A stretch of DNA of 64,000 nucleotides, from assembly GCF_039541915.1 (NCBI RefSeq), contig NZ_BAABHD010000073.1:1-64000 (forward strand), written 5' to 3'. How positions within the stretch are numbered: position 1 is the stretch's first letter; every line of letters begins with the position of its first letter. Positions 18,901 through 28,248 of the stretch are shown piece by piece. This DNA is from Nibrella saemangeumensis (GTDB taxonomy: Bacteria; Bacteroidota; Bacteroidia; Cytophagales; Spirosomataceae). The notes under the pieces were generated by a model. It had not been told where the DNA came from. It saw only the letters and a list, made by a program, of their open reading frames with translations, and made no database searches. The position numbers and the translations under genes are program-made.

Positions 18901-19202
18901 CCGGTTACGTAACCAACGTCGATACGCAGTGGATCAAGAATGGCTCGTTCCTTCGGGGTCGTAACGCTCTGATCGGCTATACATTCCCGAGCCAGCTGAC
19001 GAGCCGGTTGAAACTGAATCGTCTGCGAGTGTACGGAACCGTACAGAACTTCTTCCTGCTGGTAGAAGACCCCATCGTTGGCGATCCGGAAGTGACGCCT
19101 ACCAACCAGGGTAACGGCAACAGTGCCTTCTCGCAGGGTATGATCTGGCACAACTATCCGAAGCCGACTACCTACATGCTGGGTCTGCAGGTTGGTTTCT
19201 AA
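15957..19202 (+). CDS. SusC/RagA-type TonB-dependent outer-membrane transporter
   Basis: About 1081 residues from the ATG at 15957, which begins a signal peptide (TTGTLLLPAIFCVSLAVAAP); further upstream in-frame sequence is unlikely to be translated. Order: carboxypeptidase-regulatory-like domain (about 60-140, LVGTVKDETGTGLPGVSVVLK), TonB box/plug start (LDEIVVIGYGTARKSDLTGS), SusC plug signature (SIEVLKDASSTAIYGARGANG), then a 22-strand barrel to the C-terminal aromatic end. It imports an oligosaccharide or peptide with its SusD partner, 31 bases downstream. No glycosidase is attached, so the substrate cannot be inferred. Confidence 0.95.
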   Translation: MQNPLRSQHWLTTNAFGVRNLRTTGTLLLPAIFCVSLAVAAPAPGTAPVENPALAIADRDLVGTVKDETGTGLPGVSVVLKGTTRGTTTDADGRYRLSVPDAGGTLIFSFVGYASQEVVVGNRTAVDLVLKPDNKTLDEIVVIGYGTARKSDLTGSVASVKADQLMERPAPSLAQNLAGRMPGVQVNTNSGRPGGRTTIRIRGFSSINSSNNPLYVVDGVMLPQGTLNQFSSAIDYINPNDIVSIEVLKDASSTAIYGARGANGVILVTTKKGKAGEGQVTYNSDFSVNTIGPNRPRVLNAREYLDTEMLAWKNMEKYDPAGWAAGRWAYLDPIARRKDYASRYPGVFDSNLNPLHDTDWFKETTQNKLSQNHQLGFSGGNERTQYSVSLGYRDDQGLIKTSYMKRYSGRFTFDDQIKKWLKVGGTLSYNNQTENLVDINDAVARQIVEDFPFLPVRYQDGTYANNRDYPFAEGTMSSYHRLMGRKYILNTQTTLGSLYSNINLAKGLEMRTVFGINVLTQENNESQTRTLNIGGNGNAATRNYKESFWSLENYLTYNKQFADIHAVNAVLGISWQETNAFSMSATVNNFATDYFGFNNLGAGATNPQVGSGASRFAFNSYFGRINYTLMDKYLVTFTGRADGSSKFGANHKFAFFPSAAVAWRISEEPFLKNSPAISNLKLRASYGLTGNSEIPPYSSLALLSSNYSTVYNEARVGGTGISRLANPDLRWEKTAQTDIGLELGLFNGRVTLEADYYYRKTTDMLLDAPVPQTSGYATIRKNIGSMENKGVELGLNTVNINSGRFQWNTSFNISLNRNKVLSLATPSDIFNVGGPNFTNPTNVIRVGEPVGAFWGLTRLGVWSEAEREEAAKFRSYRNGLTILPGDIKYLDVNGDYAITDADRSIIGNGSPKGWGALTNTFKFGNLDATLELQYMYGNDVMLMNLHPSEDRQALANSYTSVLNAWTPQNQNTMIAEIRDTRAGYVTNVDTQWIKNGSFLRGRNALIGYTFPSQLTSRLKLNRLRVYGTVQNFFLLVEDPIVGDPEVTPTNQGNGNSAFSQGMIWHNYPKPTTYMLGLQVGF

Positions 19203-19233
19203 TTCAATACAAATCCTTAATGTGAAAGCTAAA

Positions 19234-20796
19234 ATGGAATATAAAGTAATAAAAAAGTTAAGTAAGGCCGTGCTGATGGGGACTATGCTGATCAGTCCTT
19301 TCGGCTGCTCAGACTTTCTGGACGAGCAGGCCCCTTCCAACCTGACGCCGGATAACTTCTACACAATTCCGGACCATGCTGAGGCTGCCCTGGCTTCTGT
19401 TTACGCTGACCAGCGGAACCTCTACGGTGGAGCCGGAATCTTCTCGTCGACCTGGCAGTTGCTGGAAGCCCTTACGGGTACTTCCACCACCGAAACCGCC
19501 CAGAACTCCGACCTGAACAACCTGTATAGTCTGGTGCACGATGGCAACACGGCCCATGTTGTGAACTACTGGAATGGCTTGTTTAAAATAATTGCGCAGG
19601 CCAATCAGGTAATTGACCGCGTGCCGGCCATTAACCCTATGCCCGAAGCCCAAAAGAAGAAAGTTCTGGGTGAAGCCCGATTCCTGCGGGCATATGCCTA
19701 CTTCAATGCGGTGCAGTTATGGGGAGATATTCCGCTCATTACCAAACCGCAAACGGCCGGGTCGGAAGATTTTCTGCCGGCACGCGCTTCAAAAGAAGAT
19801 GTGTATAAGGTAATTGTAGAAGACCTGCTGGCTGCCGAAGCGGCCGGTCTGCCCTGGATGGACGTCAGCGGCCGGGCTACTATGGCCGCTGCGAAAACCC
19901 TGCTGGCCAAGGTGTACCTAACTATGGCGGGTTTCCCCCTGAGCAAAGGGGCGTCGCACTACAAGCTGGCGGCTGATAAGGCCTTCGAGGTGATTACCTA
20001 CGCCAACGCGAACCCCGGCGTAATCAACCTGTTCACCAACTACGAGGATCTGCACCGCGAAGCTACTGAGAACCGGATCGAGCACCTGTTCATGGTGCAA
20101 TACCACGCGACAGTGGCCGGTAACCCGATGGATAACTACTTCCCGAACTTTAAGCCGGTAACGTTCAACGGGCCGGGTGGTACGGGTAGTTCGGTACCAA
20201 CCCTATCGTTTTATAACTCATACGAAAAGGGTGATCTGCGGGCCAAAAATCAGGAAGGTTTCTTCTACACCAGCTATTTCACCAATGGCAGTGGCGCTCC
20301 GTTCGAACTGGGTGCACCGTACGTGTTTAAGCACTTTAACCGGACTGCACTGGGTACCGCCGGTGCACCGGGTACCCGGCAGAATCACCTGAACGTGCCG
20401 GTGCTTCGCTATGCTGAAACCCTGCTGATCTACGCCGAAGCGCAGAACGAAGTAGGCGGCCCTACGGCAGAAGCTTATGCTGCCCTGAAGCGCATCCGCG
20501 ACCGGGCTCAGTTGACAACACCAGACTTGGGATCGTTCAGCCAGACTACCTTCCGCGAAGCCGTTTGGCGGGAGCGCTGGCACGAACTTGCCTACGAGGG
20601 TATTACCTGGTTTGATATGGTTCGCCTGCGCAAAGTCTACAACGAAACCACTAATGGGTTCGATAATTTCGTCGGTCACATCAACCAGAGCTCCAAGCAG
20701 GCGCTGCAGGAAAAACACCTGCTGCTGCCGCTGCCGAAGCAGGAGATGCTGAACAACCCGAACCTGAAGACGCAGAACCCGGGTTATCCGCAGTAA
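19234..20796 (+). CDS. SusD/RagB-type surface lipoprotein
   Basis: About 520 residues; the ATG at 19234 starts a lipoprotein signal with lipobox SPFGC followed by SDFLDEQ, the classic SusD N terminus. The TPR-rich body includes EARFLRAYAYFNAVQLWGDIP, and the C-terminal substrate-cap region ends NPNLKTQNPGYPQ, also typical. It caps the SusC barrel 31 bases upstream. An earlier in-frame start would overlap the susC stop and bury the lipobox. Confidence 0.95.
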   Translation: MEYKVIKKLSKAVLMGTMLISPFGCSDFLDEQAPSNLTPDNFYTIPDHAEAALASVYADQRNLYGGAGIFSSTWQLLEALTGTSTTETAQNSDLNNLYSLVHDGNTAHVVNYWNGLFKIIAQANQVIDRVPAINPMPEAQKKKVLGEARFLRAYAYFNAVQLWGDIPLITKPQTAGSEDFLPARASKEDVYKVIVEDLLAAEAAGLPWMDVSGRATMAAAKTLLAKVYLTMAGFPLSKGASHYKLAADKAFEVITYANANPGVINLFTNYEDLHREATENRIEHLFMVQYHATVAGNPMDNYFPNFKPVTFNGPGGTGSSVPTLSFYNSYEKGDLRAKNQEGFFYTSYFTNGSGAPFELGAPYVFKHFNRTALGTAGAPGTRQNHLNVPVLRYAETLLIYAEAQNEVGGPTAEAYAALKRIRDRAQLTTPDLGSFSQTTFREAVWRERWHELAYEGITWFDMVRLRKVYNETTNGFDNFVGHINQSSKQALQEKHLLLPLPKQEMLNNPNLKTQNPGYPQ

Positions 20797-20820
20797 GCGA
20801 CTAAACAGAAGGTTGACAAA

Positions 20821-20857
20821 CGAAGAAGCCATCCCTATTCCGGGGATGGCTTCTTCG
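20821..20857. terminator. Terminator between susD and the convergent gene
   Basis: Stem cgaagaagccatccc paired with ggggatggcttcttcg across a loop of about 6 bases, then ttt. It lies between convergent genes and can serve both. Confidence 0.85.
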
Positions 20858-20883
20858 TTTGCGGGGAGGGGATATACAAATGG

Positions 20884-22902
20884 CTACTGTTTCACCACTT
20901 TAACAAACTGCGTTTGCTGGTCGGTGAGGACCTGTATGATCAACAGTCCGGGAGCCTGCCGGCGCAGATCGAAAACCACGTATTCGACAGGAGCCGCTTT
21001 CTCAACCACCTGAGTCGCCACAAGTCGCCCCTGAATATCCAGCAGGTTTACCTGCAACCGCTGATCTGCCTGGCCCTGAATCTCCAGCCCAACCTGGTCG
21101 CCGGCCGGATTACCTAACACCTTTATCTGACATTCCCGGCTTGGTTCGACGCCGGCGCGGCCAGTACTTGGCGCGGTAGTGCAACTGGTGGTGAAGCTGA
21201 TGCTGATGGTCTGACCAGTCTGTCGGGCACTGATGGTATAGGTGGTACCCTGCCGCTGTTTGTTGCCGATGGTGTGGGTAACGGTTGGAGTCCAGCCGTT
21301 GGTAATGCCGCCGGCTTTAAATTCAATGGCTGAGCCGTTACCTCCGCTGGTTCGGAAGGTGATTACGCCCGTGCGGCAGTCATATTCCGGCGTTAGCAGG
21401 GTTAACGCGGTGTTACCGCCACCGCCGGGAGGGGGCGCAACCGTGGCCGCAATGGGGTAGCCAATGTAGCTACATACCTTCCAGGCCGGATTACCTTCTT
21501 CGACGGCATTACCGTGCTGGGGGCGGTAGTCGAGCCGTCGTCCGGGCCCGGCAATGGTATCCGATAACGTAAGCTGCCAGTTTTTACCGCTTCCGGTCAG
21601 GCCGGTAACCGTCTTGCCGGGAATCGTGTACGCACCGACAGCAGACTGGCTGACGTTTTTATCATAAACAAGGTTGACAACCCTGCGGTTAGTCTCGGAG
21701 ACGCTGACGCCTGCTAACTGCGGAGGTAACGCATCAGATGCCGGATCGGTAGCCGTGCGGGTTTGCAGGTACACATTGACCAGGCCCGTGGCTGGGTTGA
21801 ACGACACACTATCGGCTCCCGTTGCAGTAACCTGCTGAATGGTGCCGCCCGTAACCAGCAGGCTCAGGTCGCGCTGCTGCACATTGGGGCTCAGGTTAGC
21901 GAAGGAGAAGATTGTGGTCAGCGTGTTACCCTGCACCGATTCCGTCCTGACCACACTAGCCTTGGTGTCATAATAGTCCATTACCTGCTGCATCCCCCAA
22001 ATGCCGGCCCTACCCTGGTTAGCGGGATGATTTTGGATATAGTTGATGAAGGCGACAAAACCGTCTACTTCGCCGGACTCATTGGGGCCATGACCAAAGG
22101 CATGGCCGATGTATTTAACGCCGTTCGTACTGGCGGCAAACGTCCGGTCGACAAACTCGTTGGCCCCGGACCAGCCGGTATCATAATTCCAGCGCGACAA
22201 CAGGAGGCTGGCCGGTAGCGGATTCACCGGCAACTGGTCATTCCAGTTGATTTCGGCCGCGTGGCCGTCGGCCGCGATCTGATTTTGGCCAAAACCCTGG
22301 CTCGTAATCAGCCTATAACCCAGTGCCAGACCGGTTTCCGTAAAGCCTTCAATATCGGATGGAATAGTGAGGGTGCGCATCCGGTAGCCAAGCCGGGCAA
22401 ACACATTCTTTTCGTTTTGTTTCAACTCATACAGTTTGTCATGATAGGAGGAATGCGTGAGCGAATGATTGGAAAAATTAAACCCGGCTCCGGCCATTTC
22501 CTGAAGCTGCGCCCAGTTTACATACGTTGGATTGTTGTTGTCGAGGGTTGAGTTTGCGTTGATGGCGAGGGTCCAGTTCCAAAGCCGTGTCCGGCCGGCT
22601 CCGTCGCTGTAGGTGGGCACCGGATACCGTTTTCCGTCGGCAGCCGGCAGCCCCCGCAATACCGGGTAGATGACTGAATAATTACCCCGATAGGCATCGT
22701 CGGCGGTAAACATAAACCCCACCGACTTGTTGTTGGGCATGTCGGCATAGGTAATACCCGGGGACGACGGCAATCCTGAAAAGGTAATGGTGAGCGTGAT
22801 GGGTCCACCGGTGATTGCTGATTGGGCGTAGACGCTGTCCGACCAGAAAAATAAGAGCATGAATTGAAGCAGACCGATTATTTTGGTATATGATTTGATC
22901 AT
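20884..22902 (-). CDS. Secreted polysaccharide-deacetylase-like protein with T9SS sorting domain
   Basis: 672 residues: signal peptide (about 1-26), a NodB-like region at about 40-330 (VGFMFTADDAYRGNY, FNFSNHSLTHSSYHD, typical Asp and His-x3-His positions of deacetylases), an Ig/SbsA-like beta region (about 390-470, NRRVVNLVYDKNVSQSA), a beta domain, and a C-terminal T9SS type A domain from about 590 (VLGNPAGDQVGLEIQG to the C-terminal FVKVVKQ). It should cross the outer membrane by T9SS. Convergent with the SusC/SusD pair; a shared substrate is possible but unproven. The deacetylase call rests on motif layout. Confidence 0.75.
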   Translation of the reverse strand: MIKSYTKIIGLLQFMLLFFWSDSVYAQSAITGGPITLTITFSGLPSSPGITYADMPNNKSVGFMFTADDAYRGNYSVIYPVLRGLPAADGKRYPVPTYSDGAGRTRLWNWTLAINANSTLDNNNPTYVNWAQLQEMAGAGFNFSNHSLTHSSYHDKLYELKQNEKNVFARLGYRMRTLTIPSDIEGFTETGLALGYRLITSQGFGQNQIAADGHAAEINWNDQLPVNPLPASLLLSRWNYDTGWSGANEFVDRTFAASTNGVKYIGHAFGHGPNESGEVDGFVAFINYIQNHPANQGRAGIWGMQQVMDYYDTKASVVRTESVQGNTLTTIFSFANLSPNVQQRDLSLLVTGGTIQQVTATGADSVSFNPATGLVNVYLQTRTATDPASDALPPQLAGVSVSETNRRVVNLVYDKNVSQSAVGAYTIPGKTVTGLTGSGKNWQLTLSDTIAGPGRRLDYRPQHGNAVEEGNPAWKVCSYIGYPIAATVAPPPGGGGNTALTLLTPEYDCRTGVITFRTSGGNGSAIEFKAGGITNGWTPTVTHTIGNKQRQGTTYTISARQTGQTISISFTTSCTTAPSTGRAGVEPSRECQIKVLGNPAGDQVGLEIQGQADQRLQVNLLDIQGRLVATQVVEKAAPVEYVVFDLRRQAPGLLIIQVLTDQQTQFVKVVKQ

Positions 22903-23068
22903 AGTTGATTATTAAATGTAAATACGTTTTGCAAGATAGGATATAAAACAGTTGCTTCTAATATAAGTATGTTCAATTTTGTTGGCTGAAATGAATAAAA
23001 CGATAGTGCCGGAGTAACCAATAAATGGCCACTCACTAAACAGGCAGGAAAAAGCAGATAGGTGGGTT

Positions 23069-24175
23069 TTAAACCCGAAAGACATTCTCTTCCTGTAACA
23101 CAGAAAGATTCCACGGCTGGGCGAGGTCGTAGCACAACTGGCCGTTTTCAATCCGGAGCGGACTCTCAAAATTGTTATGATACAACTGGCCGGTGCCCAG
23201 TCCCTGCGGCAGGCTGTTTCGGAGTTGGGCGGTATACTGGGCAATGGCGTTCAGGCCAATATTAGATTCCAGGGCTGAGGTTATCCACCAGCCGATGTTG
23301 AGCCGTCCGGCCAGTTCAATCCATTCGTCGCAGTGCCGCAGGCCACCCAGCAGGGTTGGTTTCAGGACGATAAACTGCGGCTGAATCTTCTTCAGCAGCC
23401 TGAATTTATCCACGTATTCCATATGGCCGATGAGCTCCTCGTCCAGGGCAATGGGTACGGGTGTGTGGCGGCATAACTCGGCCAGCACATCGGGCTGATT
23501 GGCGCGAATCGGCTGCTCAATGGAGTGGATCTGGTAATTGGTCAGCCGTTCGAGCTTCCGCATTACGTCGTCGGGCGAAAAGCCTCCGTTCGCATCTACC
23601 CGCAGGGTGATTTGCTCCGGAGAATAACGGGAGCGGATATAGGCCAGCAGGTCGCACTCCTGCTCAAAATCAATGGCCCCGATTTTTAATTTAAGGGTAG
23701 TGTGGCCCTCCGCCAGTTTTTCTTCGATCTGCCGGCGCATAAAATCACGGTTACCCATCCAGATGAGCCCGTTAATGGGTATGGTGCGTTGCCCCATGGC
23801 AAATTCGCTCGAATAAATGATGCGGTGGCCGCCCGACAGGTAGTCCAGCATGGCCGTTTCGAACCCGAACAGAATACTCGGAAATTGCTGGCTGATGAGC
23901 TGGTTCAGGATAATGGGGACATTAAACGGAAAAAGCTGGAGGTCCAGGTTATTAAAATCCTGACAAACCTGGCCTAACTGCTCTTCAAAGTCAGGCCGGT
24001 CATCCAGACTGAGACCCTTAAGGGGCCCGCATTCGCCGTAGCCGATCACCGACATATTGTCGTCGTCGGCAATCCGGATGATGTAGGTGTCTTTTTCAGT
24101 GAGGATACCCCGCGACGTACCTGCCTCAAACCGAAAGTGCAGCGTATATTTCAGGTAGTCGGCGCGAAGACTCAT
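23069..24175 (-). CDS. menC: o-Succinylbenzoate synthase
   Basis: Dehydrates SHCHC to o-succinylbenzoate in menaquinone synthesis. It has the enolase-superfamily layout: capping domain (1-130), then barrel with K162/K164 (LKLKIG), metal ligands D194 (RVDANGG), E220 (SIEQP) and D245 (ALDEE), and catalytic K272 (VLKPTLLGG). All catalytic residues are present. Menaquinone is also the likely electron donor for the qNor at the start of the window. No other men gene is adjacent; a dipeptide epimerase is the main alternative but the sequence fits MenC better. Confidence 0.88.
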   Translation of the reverse strand: MSLRADYLKYTLHFRFEAGTSRGILTEKDTYIIRIADDDNMSVIGYGECGPLKGLSLDDRPDFEEQLGQVCQDFNNLDLQLFPFNVPIILNQLISQQFPSILFGFETAMLDYLSGGHRIIYSSEFAMGQRTIPINGLIWMGNRDFMRRQIEEKLAEGHTTLKLKIGAIDFEQECDLLAYIRSRYSPEQITLRVDANGGFSPDDVMRKLERLTNYQIHSIEQPIRANQPDVLAELCRHTPVPIALDEELIGHMEYVDKFRLLKKIQPQFIVLKPTLLGGLRHCDEWIELAGRLNIGWWITSALESNIGLNAIAQYTAQLRNSLPQGLGTGQLYHNNFESPLRIENGQLCYDLAQPWNLSVLQEENVFRV

Positions 24176-24270
24176 ACAAGGCGGAATAGTTGGACGGTTT
24201 GGGAATTAAAAAACGTTAAATTTGACCACTAAGTAAAGAAACAATTACGAAATTATTACCAGCTTATTTT

Positions 24271-25299
24271 GTGCTGACCCCCTTGCTGCGCCCGTTCAGC
24301 GCCCTGTACGGATTGCTCACGGATGTGCGTAACCAATTGTATACGAATCGGTTTATGTCTGCTTTTCAGCCGGTTCAGTATTGCATCACTGTCGGAAATT
24401 TAACAGTAGGCGGTACGGGAAAAACTCCCATGGTTGAATACCTGATTCGGCGGTTGTCGGATCAGCGCCGGCTCGCCATGCTCAGCCGGGGGTATGGCCG
24501 TCAGACAAGAGGGTTTCGGATCGCCGGGCTGGAAGATACCGCCGAAACCCTGGGCGATGAGCCGCTGCAAGTATACCGAAAATTTGGGAATTCCGTCACC
24601 GTATGCGTTGGCGAACAGCGGGCTGCGGCTCTCTCGACCCTGAGTTCGTTACGCCCCGACATTGACACGGTCATTCTGGATGATGCGTTTCAGCACCGGG
24701 CGGTGGCCGCTCATGTCAATTTGCTGCTGAGCGATTACAACCGGCCGTTTTATACCGACCACCCCTTTCCGGCGGGGCGGCTACGCGAACGCCGGCACGG
24801 AGCCCGCCGGGCCGACGCGGTTATTGTCACCAAGTGTCCCGACGACCTGCCTTTGGCCGACCAGCAAAAGATTGCCAGCCAGATTCGCCCCTACACCCGG
24901 CCGGGCACACCCGTATTTTTTGCTGGGTTGCGGTACGATACACCGGTTTCCTATGCCGGTAGCCAGCCGGACCAAACTCTGCGGGAGGTAGTGCTGGTTT
25001 CGGGTATTGCCAGTGTGGTAAGCCTCGAAGCTTATGTGCGCCGGCAGTTTAGGCTTATCCGACACCTGGAATTCGGTGATCACCACGCTTACTCGTCCGC
25101 CGACCTGGACCGGATCCGGCAGGGGTGTCCACCCGGAACGGCCGTTCTGACCACCGAGAAGGATTGGGTAAAGCTGCAGGCCTTGCTTTTAACAGAAAAG
25201 GGAGCAAATCCACCCTTTTATTATGTACCCGTAGCCATGTACCTGCTGGACCGGGAGGAGGAGTTGATGCAGCTGCTCCGTGTTAAAAAACCTGAATAA
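24271..25299 (+). CDS. lpxK: Tetraacyldisaccharide 4'-kinase
   Basis: Phosphorylates the 4' position of lipid A disaccharide at the inner membrane. 342 residues; N-terminal membrane-associating helix (LTPLLRPFSALYGLLTDVRNQLY), P-loop GGTGKTP at about 48-53 after the conserved TVGNLTVGG, then MLSRGYGR and ILDDAFQHR, all family signatures. The start is a GTG at 24271, chosen because the N-terminal helix begins right after it and no in-frame ATG precedes it closely. Confidence 0.95.
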   Translation: MLTPLLRPFSALYGLLTDVRNQLYTNRFMSAFQPVQYCITVGNLTVGGTGKTPMVEYLIRRLSDQRRLAMLSRGYGRQTRGFRIAGLEDTAETLGDEPLQVYRKFGNSVTVCVGEQRAAALSTLSSLRPDIDTVILDDAFQHRAVAAHVNLLLSDYNRPFYTDHPFPAGRLRERRHGARRADAVIVTKCPDDLPLADQQKIASQIRPYTRPGTPVFFAGLRYDTPVSYAGSQPDQTLREVVLVSGIASVVSLEAYVRRQFRLIRHLEFGDHHAYSSADLDRIRQGCPPGTAVLTTEKDWVKLQALLLTEKGANPPFYYVPVAMYLLDREEELMQLLRVKKPE

Positions 25300-25319
25300 A
25301 CCGACACTTCCATAACCTC

Positions 25320-25340
25320 CGACGGGCTTCCGTCGTTTTT
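25320..25340 (+). terminator. Intrinsic terminator after lpxK
   Basis: Stem CGACGG, 4-base loop, CCGTCG, then five T. It ends only 18 bases before the next start codon. Confidence 0.8.
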
Positions 25341-25344
25341 GGGT

Positions 25345-25352
25345 TAATTTTG
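25345..25352 (+). promoter_or_regulatory. Candidate -7 element (TAATTTTG) just before the porin gene
   Basis: An exact TAnnTTTG match ending 5 bases before the ATG and directly after the lpxK terminator. If used, the mRNA would be leaderless or nearly so. No clear -33 element is seen. Confidence 0.35.
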
Positions 25353-25357
25353 GGCCG

Positions 25358-27319
25358 ATGAAACAACTTCACCTACGCTATTTACTGCTTCTTCTCTGCT
25401 TCGGATGCACCACGGCGGCTTTGGCCCAGTTTCCCAATATGCCCCGTCTGCCGCAGGGGGGCGGCCGGCCCGGCAGTTCAGGGCCCGGTGGCGGTATCGA
25501 CGATTCGACCAAAGTCATTTATGGCCCAACCACCACCCGCTTTTTTCTGGAGTCTGATGTGTTTAATAACCGCCGGACGCTGTATACTATAGATACCCTG
25601 CTCGATGGCGTGCACATGTACAACTTTGTGCAGCGCAATGAGAATCTGTACCAGGACCTGGGGTCTCTGGGTACTCCGATGCGGCCGGTATTTTACCTGC
25701 CTCCCGCCCAGATCGGGGCCCAGACAGGCTATTCTGTGTATTCACCGTACGCCTACCAGACCCAGCAGGTACGGTATTACGATACCAAGTCTCCGTTTAC
25801 CAATATGTATCTGGTGCTTGGCGGCCGCAACCAGAACCTGCTCAATTTTGATCTGGCCCAGAACATTACCCCCCGCTGGAATGTGGGCATTAATGTGCAG
25901 CGATTTACTTCCCAAAAGCAATTCGGGACCAGCGGGTCCAGCGATCCCCAACGGTTACTCGTAGAGAACTGGGGATTTCTGGGGCATACCAACTACCGGT
26001 CCAAAAATGAAAAATACACCCTGCTGCTGCACTTCAACCACATGAACCATGAGATGGCCGATCAGGGAGGGCTGCTGGATGGTATCCAGCTTGTGGGGGA
26101 TGATACCATCCAGGTCCAATACGATTACGAAGGACGGGCCCGGCTCAACCAGGCCGGTACACGGGAACTGCGCAACGACTGGCATCTGTACCACCAGTAC
26201 GTATTGGATCAGGGTTTACAGGTGTATCACCGGCTCGATTACCGGCGGCATATCAACGGCTTTACAGACGAAGACATCAGCACGGATTTACCGCTATCGG
26301 CTGCGGAGGGAATCCGGCCGTTTTATCCGTCCATCCTTTACGACAGTACCAAAACCATTCAGGATGTACGGTACCGATTGGTCGACAATAATTTTGGGCT
26401 AAAAGGCATTTACCGGGGCTTCAACTACCGGGCGTATTACCGGCAGAGGTTCTACCGGCAAAACGGTCGCTACAACGATTCGCCGACTACCTTTAACACC
26501 TACCGCACACAACGGCTGGAAAACTTCGTGGGCTTGTGGCTGGGGTATTATTTCCCGGACAGTACCTCACGCATTACGGCTGAGGCTGAATACCTGCTCG
26601 GCCGCGACTTCCGGCTGGAGGGTCAGCTGGAGAGCCGCTGGTTTACGGCCGGCTACCGCAGTATCTTCTCGTCGCCCACCCTGATTCAGGAGCGGTTTCA
26701 GAGCAACAATTTTTTCTGGCGGAACAACTTCGGTCTGCAGGGGACTAACCACGCGTACGGGATGCTGAACCTGCGGCTTAAAAAATGGCGATTCCAGCCG
26801 GCATTAGATTATTTCCTGCTCAACAACTATATTTATTTTGATACGCATGCGGCACCCCGGCAGTTCACGGGCGCCTTCAGTGTCCTGCGTACGGGTCTGG
26901 GCGCGCAGTACCGGACCGGTAAATTTCAGGCGCTATCGCAGGCGTATTATACGCTGGTGTCGCGGGGCGACCTGCTGCGGGCACCCAAGTTCTTTTTAAA
27001 CGCCCGGATAGCTTATGATTTTCTATACGCCAAAGTGCTGTTTATTCAGACAGGGGTAGAACTGCACTATAAGTCCAGGTACTTTGCCGATGCGTACATG
27101 CCGGTGTCGCAGCAGTTTCATTTGCAGAATGACCAGCAGGTAGAAGGTTACCTGCTGGCCGATGTGTTTGCCAACCTGCGGATCAACCGCGTCCGGCTGT
27201 TCGTGAAGATGTCGCATGCCAACCAGGGGCTGTTTGTACCCGGCTATTATGTTGCCCCCGGCTATTTGCAAATGCGCCGGACCTTCGGATTCGGCGTCCA
27301 CTGGTATTTGTTTGATTAA
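25358..27319 (+). CDS. Putative outer-membrane porin (Porin_10 family)
   Basis: 653 residues with a signal peptide ending ALAQ, a Gly/Pro-rich linker (about 28-48), then a large beta-barrel rich in alternating aromatic strands to a C-terminal aromatic residue (FGVHWYLFD). The pattern FFLESDVFNNRRTLYTIDTLLDGVHMYNF, followed by many Tyr/Arg strands, matches the Bacteroidota putative-porin family. Transport substrate is unknown. Confidence 0.85.
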   Translation: MKQLHLRYLLLLLCFGCTTAALAQFPNMPRLPQGGGRPGSSGPGGGIDDSTKVIYGPTTTRFFLESDVFNNRRTLYTIDTLLDGVHMYNFVQRNENLYQDLGSLGTPMRPVFYLPPAQIGAQTGYSVYSPYAYQTQQVRYYDTKSPFTNMYLVLGGRNQNLLNFDLAQNITPRWNVGINVQRFTSQKQFGTSGSSDPQRLLVENWGFLGHTNYRSKNEKYTLLLHFNHMNHEMADQGGLLDGIQLVGDDTIQVQYDYEGRARLNQAGTRELRNDWHLYHQYVLDQGLQVYHRLDYRRHINGFTDEDISTDLPLSAAEGIRPFYPSILYDSTKTIQDVRYRLVDNNFGLKGIYRGFNYRAYYRQRFYRQNGRYNDSPTTFNTYRTQRLENFVGLWLGYYFPDSTSRITAEAEYLLGRDFRLEGQLESRWFTAGYRSIFSSPTLIQERFQSNNFFWRNNFGLQGTNHAYGMLNLRLKKWRFQPALDYFLLNNYIYFDTHAAPRQFTGAFSVLRTGLGAQYRTGKFQALSQAYYTLVSRGDLLRAPKFFLNARIAYDFLYAKVLFIQTGVELHYKSRYFADAYMPVSQQFHLQNDQQVEGYLLADVFANLRINRVRLFVKMSHANQGLFVPGYYVAPGYLQMRRTFGFGVHWYLFD

Positions 27320-27370
27320 AGGTGAAAGAGCGATAGAGTGGACATTACATTGGTATAACGACAAATTTTT

Positions 27371-28243
27371 ATGAAGACTCTGCATGTTCTCAACGGTGAT
27401 GCTACCCTGCATGGCTTCCGGCAATCTGGTCTGCCGGGCGATGTGGCGGTCTGGCGCGAAATGCTATCAGAAGGACCGGTGAAAGCCGATGTGCACTCCG
27501 ACGAGGAGCTATGGGCGATCCGGCGGAACTGGATTCAGGAAGAGTTTGGTGACCAACTACCGGCAGAGGAGACCTACGCTGATAAAGTAGTGCAGGAGTT
27601 CACTCGTATTTGCCAATATGCCGATTACGACGAGGTGGTTTTCTGGTTTGAGCATGATTTGTTTTGCCAGATCAACCTGGTGTTTCTGCTGGCCTGCTTT
27701 GCGCTGGTTGATCTGGGTCCCGTCAGGCTGAAGCAGGTGTCAATTGACCGGCATCCGGAGGTGCCCGACTTTAAAGGATTAGGCCAGTTAACCGGCGAGC
27801 AGTTATCGGCTTTATATCCTAAGGCGGAAGAACTGACCCCGCATGAATTAAACGTAGCCGCTCAGGTATGGCAGGCGTACGCCGGTCCGGAGCCTGAGCG
27901 ATTGGTGACCCTGCTGAATGCAGATTTTGGCAGGCTTCGGTTTCTGAAAGCCGCGTTGCTTAATCACCTCCGGCGGTTTCCGGCCCGACAGACCGGTCTG
28001 AACGCCATTGAACGCCAGCTGACCGCGCTCCGGGAGCGGGAGTCCCTGTCGGAGCCGGAACTGGTCGGGCGGTTTCTGCAACTGGACCAGGTGTATGGCA
28101 TCGGCGACTGGTCGGTTGCGCAGTACCTCCGCCAGATGGGCACCGGCTTACGGCCGACATCCCGCTGGGTGGGCGGCTACGAAATCCGCCCCGACACCCG
28201 GCTGCGCTGGGCGGAAGAACAACAGAATCTTGTCGAAGTATAA
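27371..28243 (+). CDS. DUF1835 domain-containing protein
   Basis: 290 residues. The N-terminal DUF1835 domain (1-125) starts with the family hallmark LHVLNGDAT and contains VFWFEHDLFCQ; a C-terminal DUF3658-like half follows (about 130-285). Molecular function is not established. It is followed after 5 bases by miaE, so the two are co-transcribed. Confidence 0.88.
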   Translation: MKTLHVLNGDATLHGFRQSGLPGDVAVWREMLSEGPVKADVHSDEELWAIRRNWIQEEFGDQLPAEETYADKVVQEFTRICQYADYDEVVFWFEHDLFCQINLVFLLACFALVDLGPVRLKQVSIDRHPEVPDFKGLGQLTGEQLSALYPKAEELTPHELNVAAQVWQAYAGPEPERLVTLLNADFGRLRFLKAALLNHLRRFPARQTGLNAIERQLTALRERESLSEPELVGRFLQLDQVYGIGDWSVAQYLRQMGTGLRPTSRWVGGYEIRPDTRLRWAEEQQNLVEV

Positions 28244-28248
28244 ATAGT

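Noticed and set aside
18063..19340. Long open frame opposite the end of susC
   Set aside because: Antisense to an unmistakable SusC barrel, with composition explained by susC codon use.
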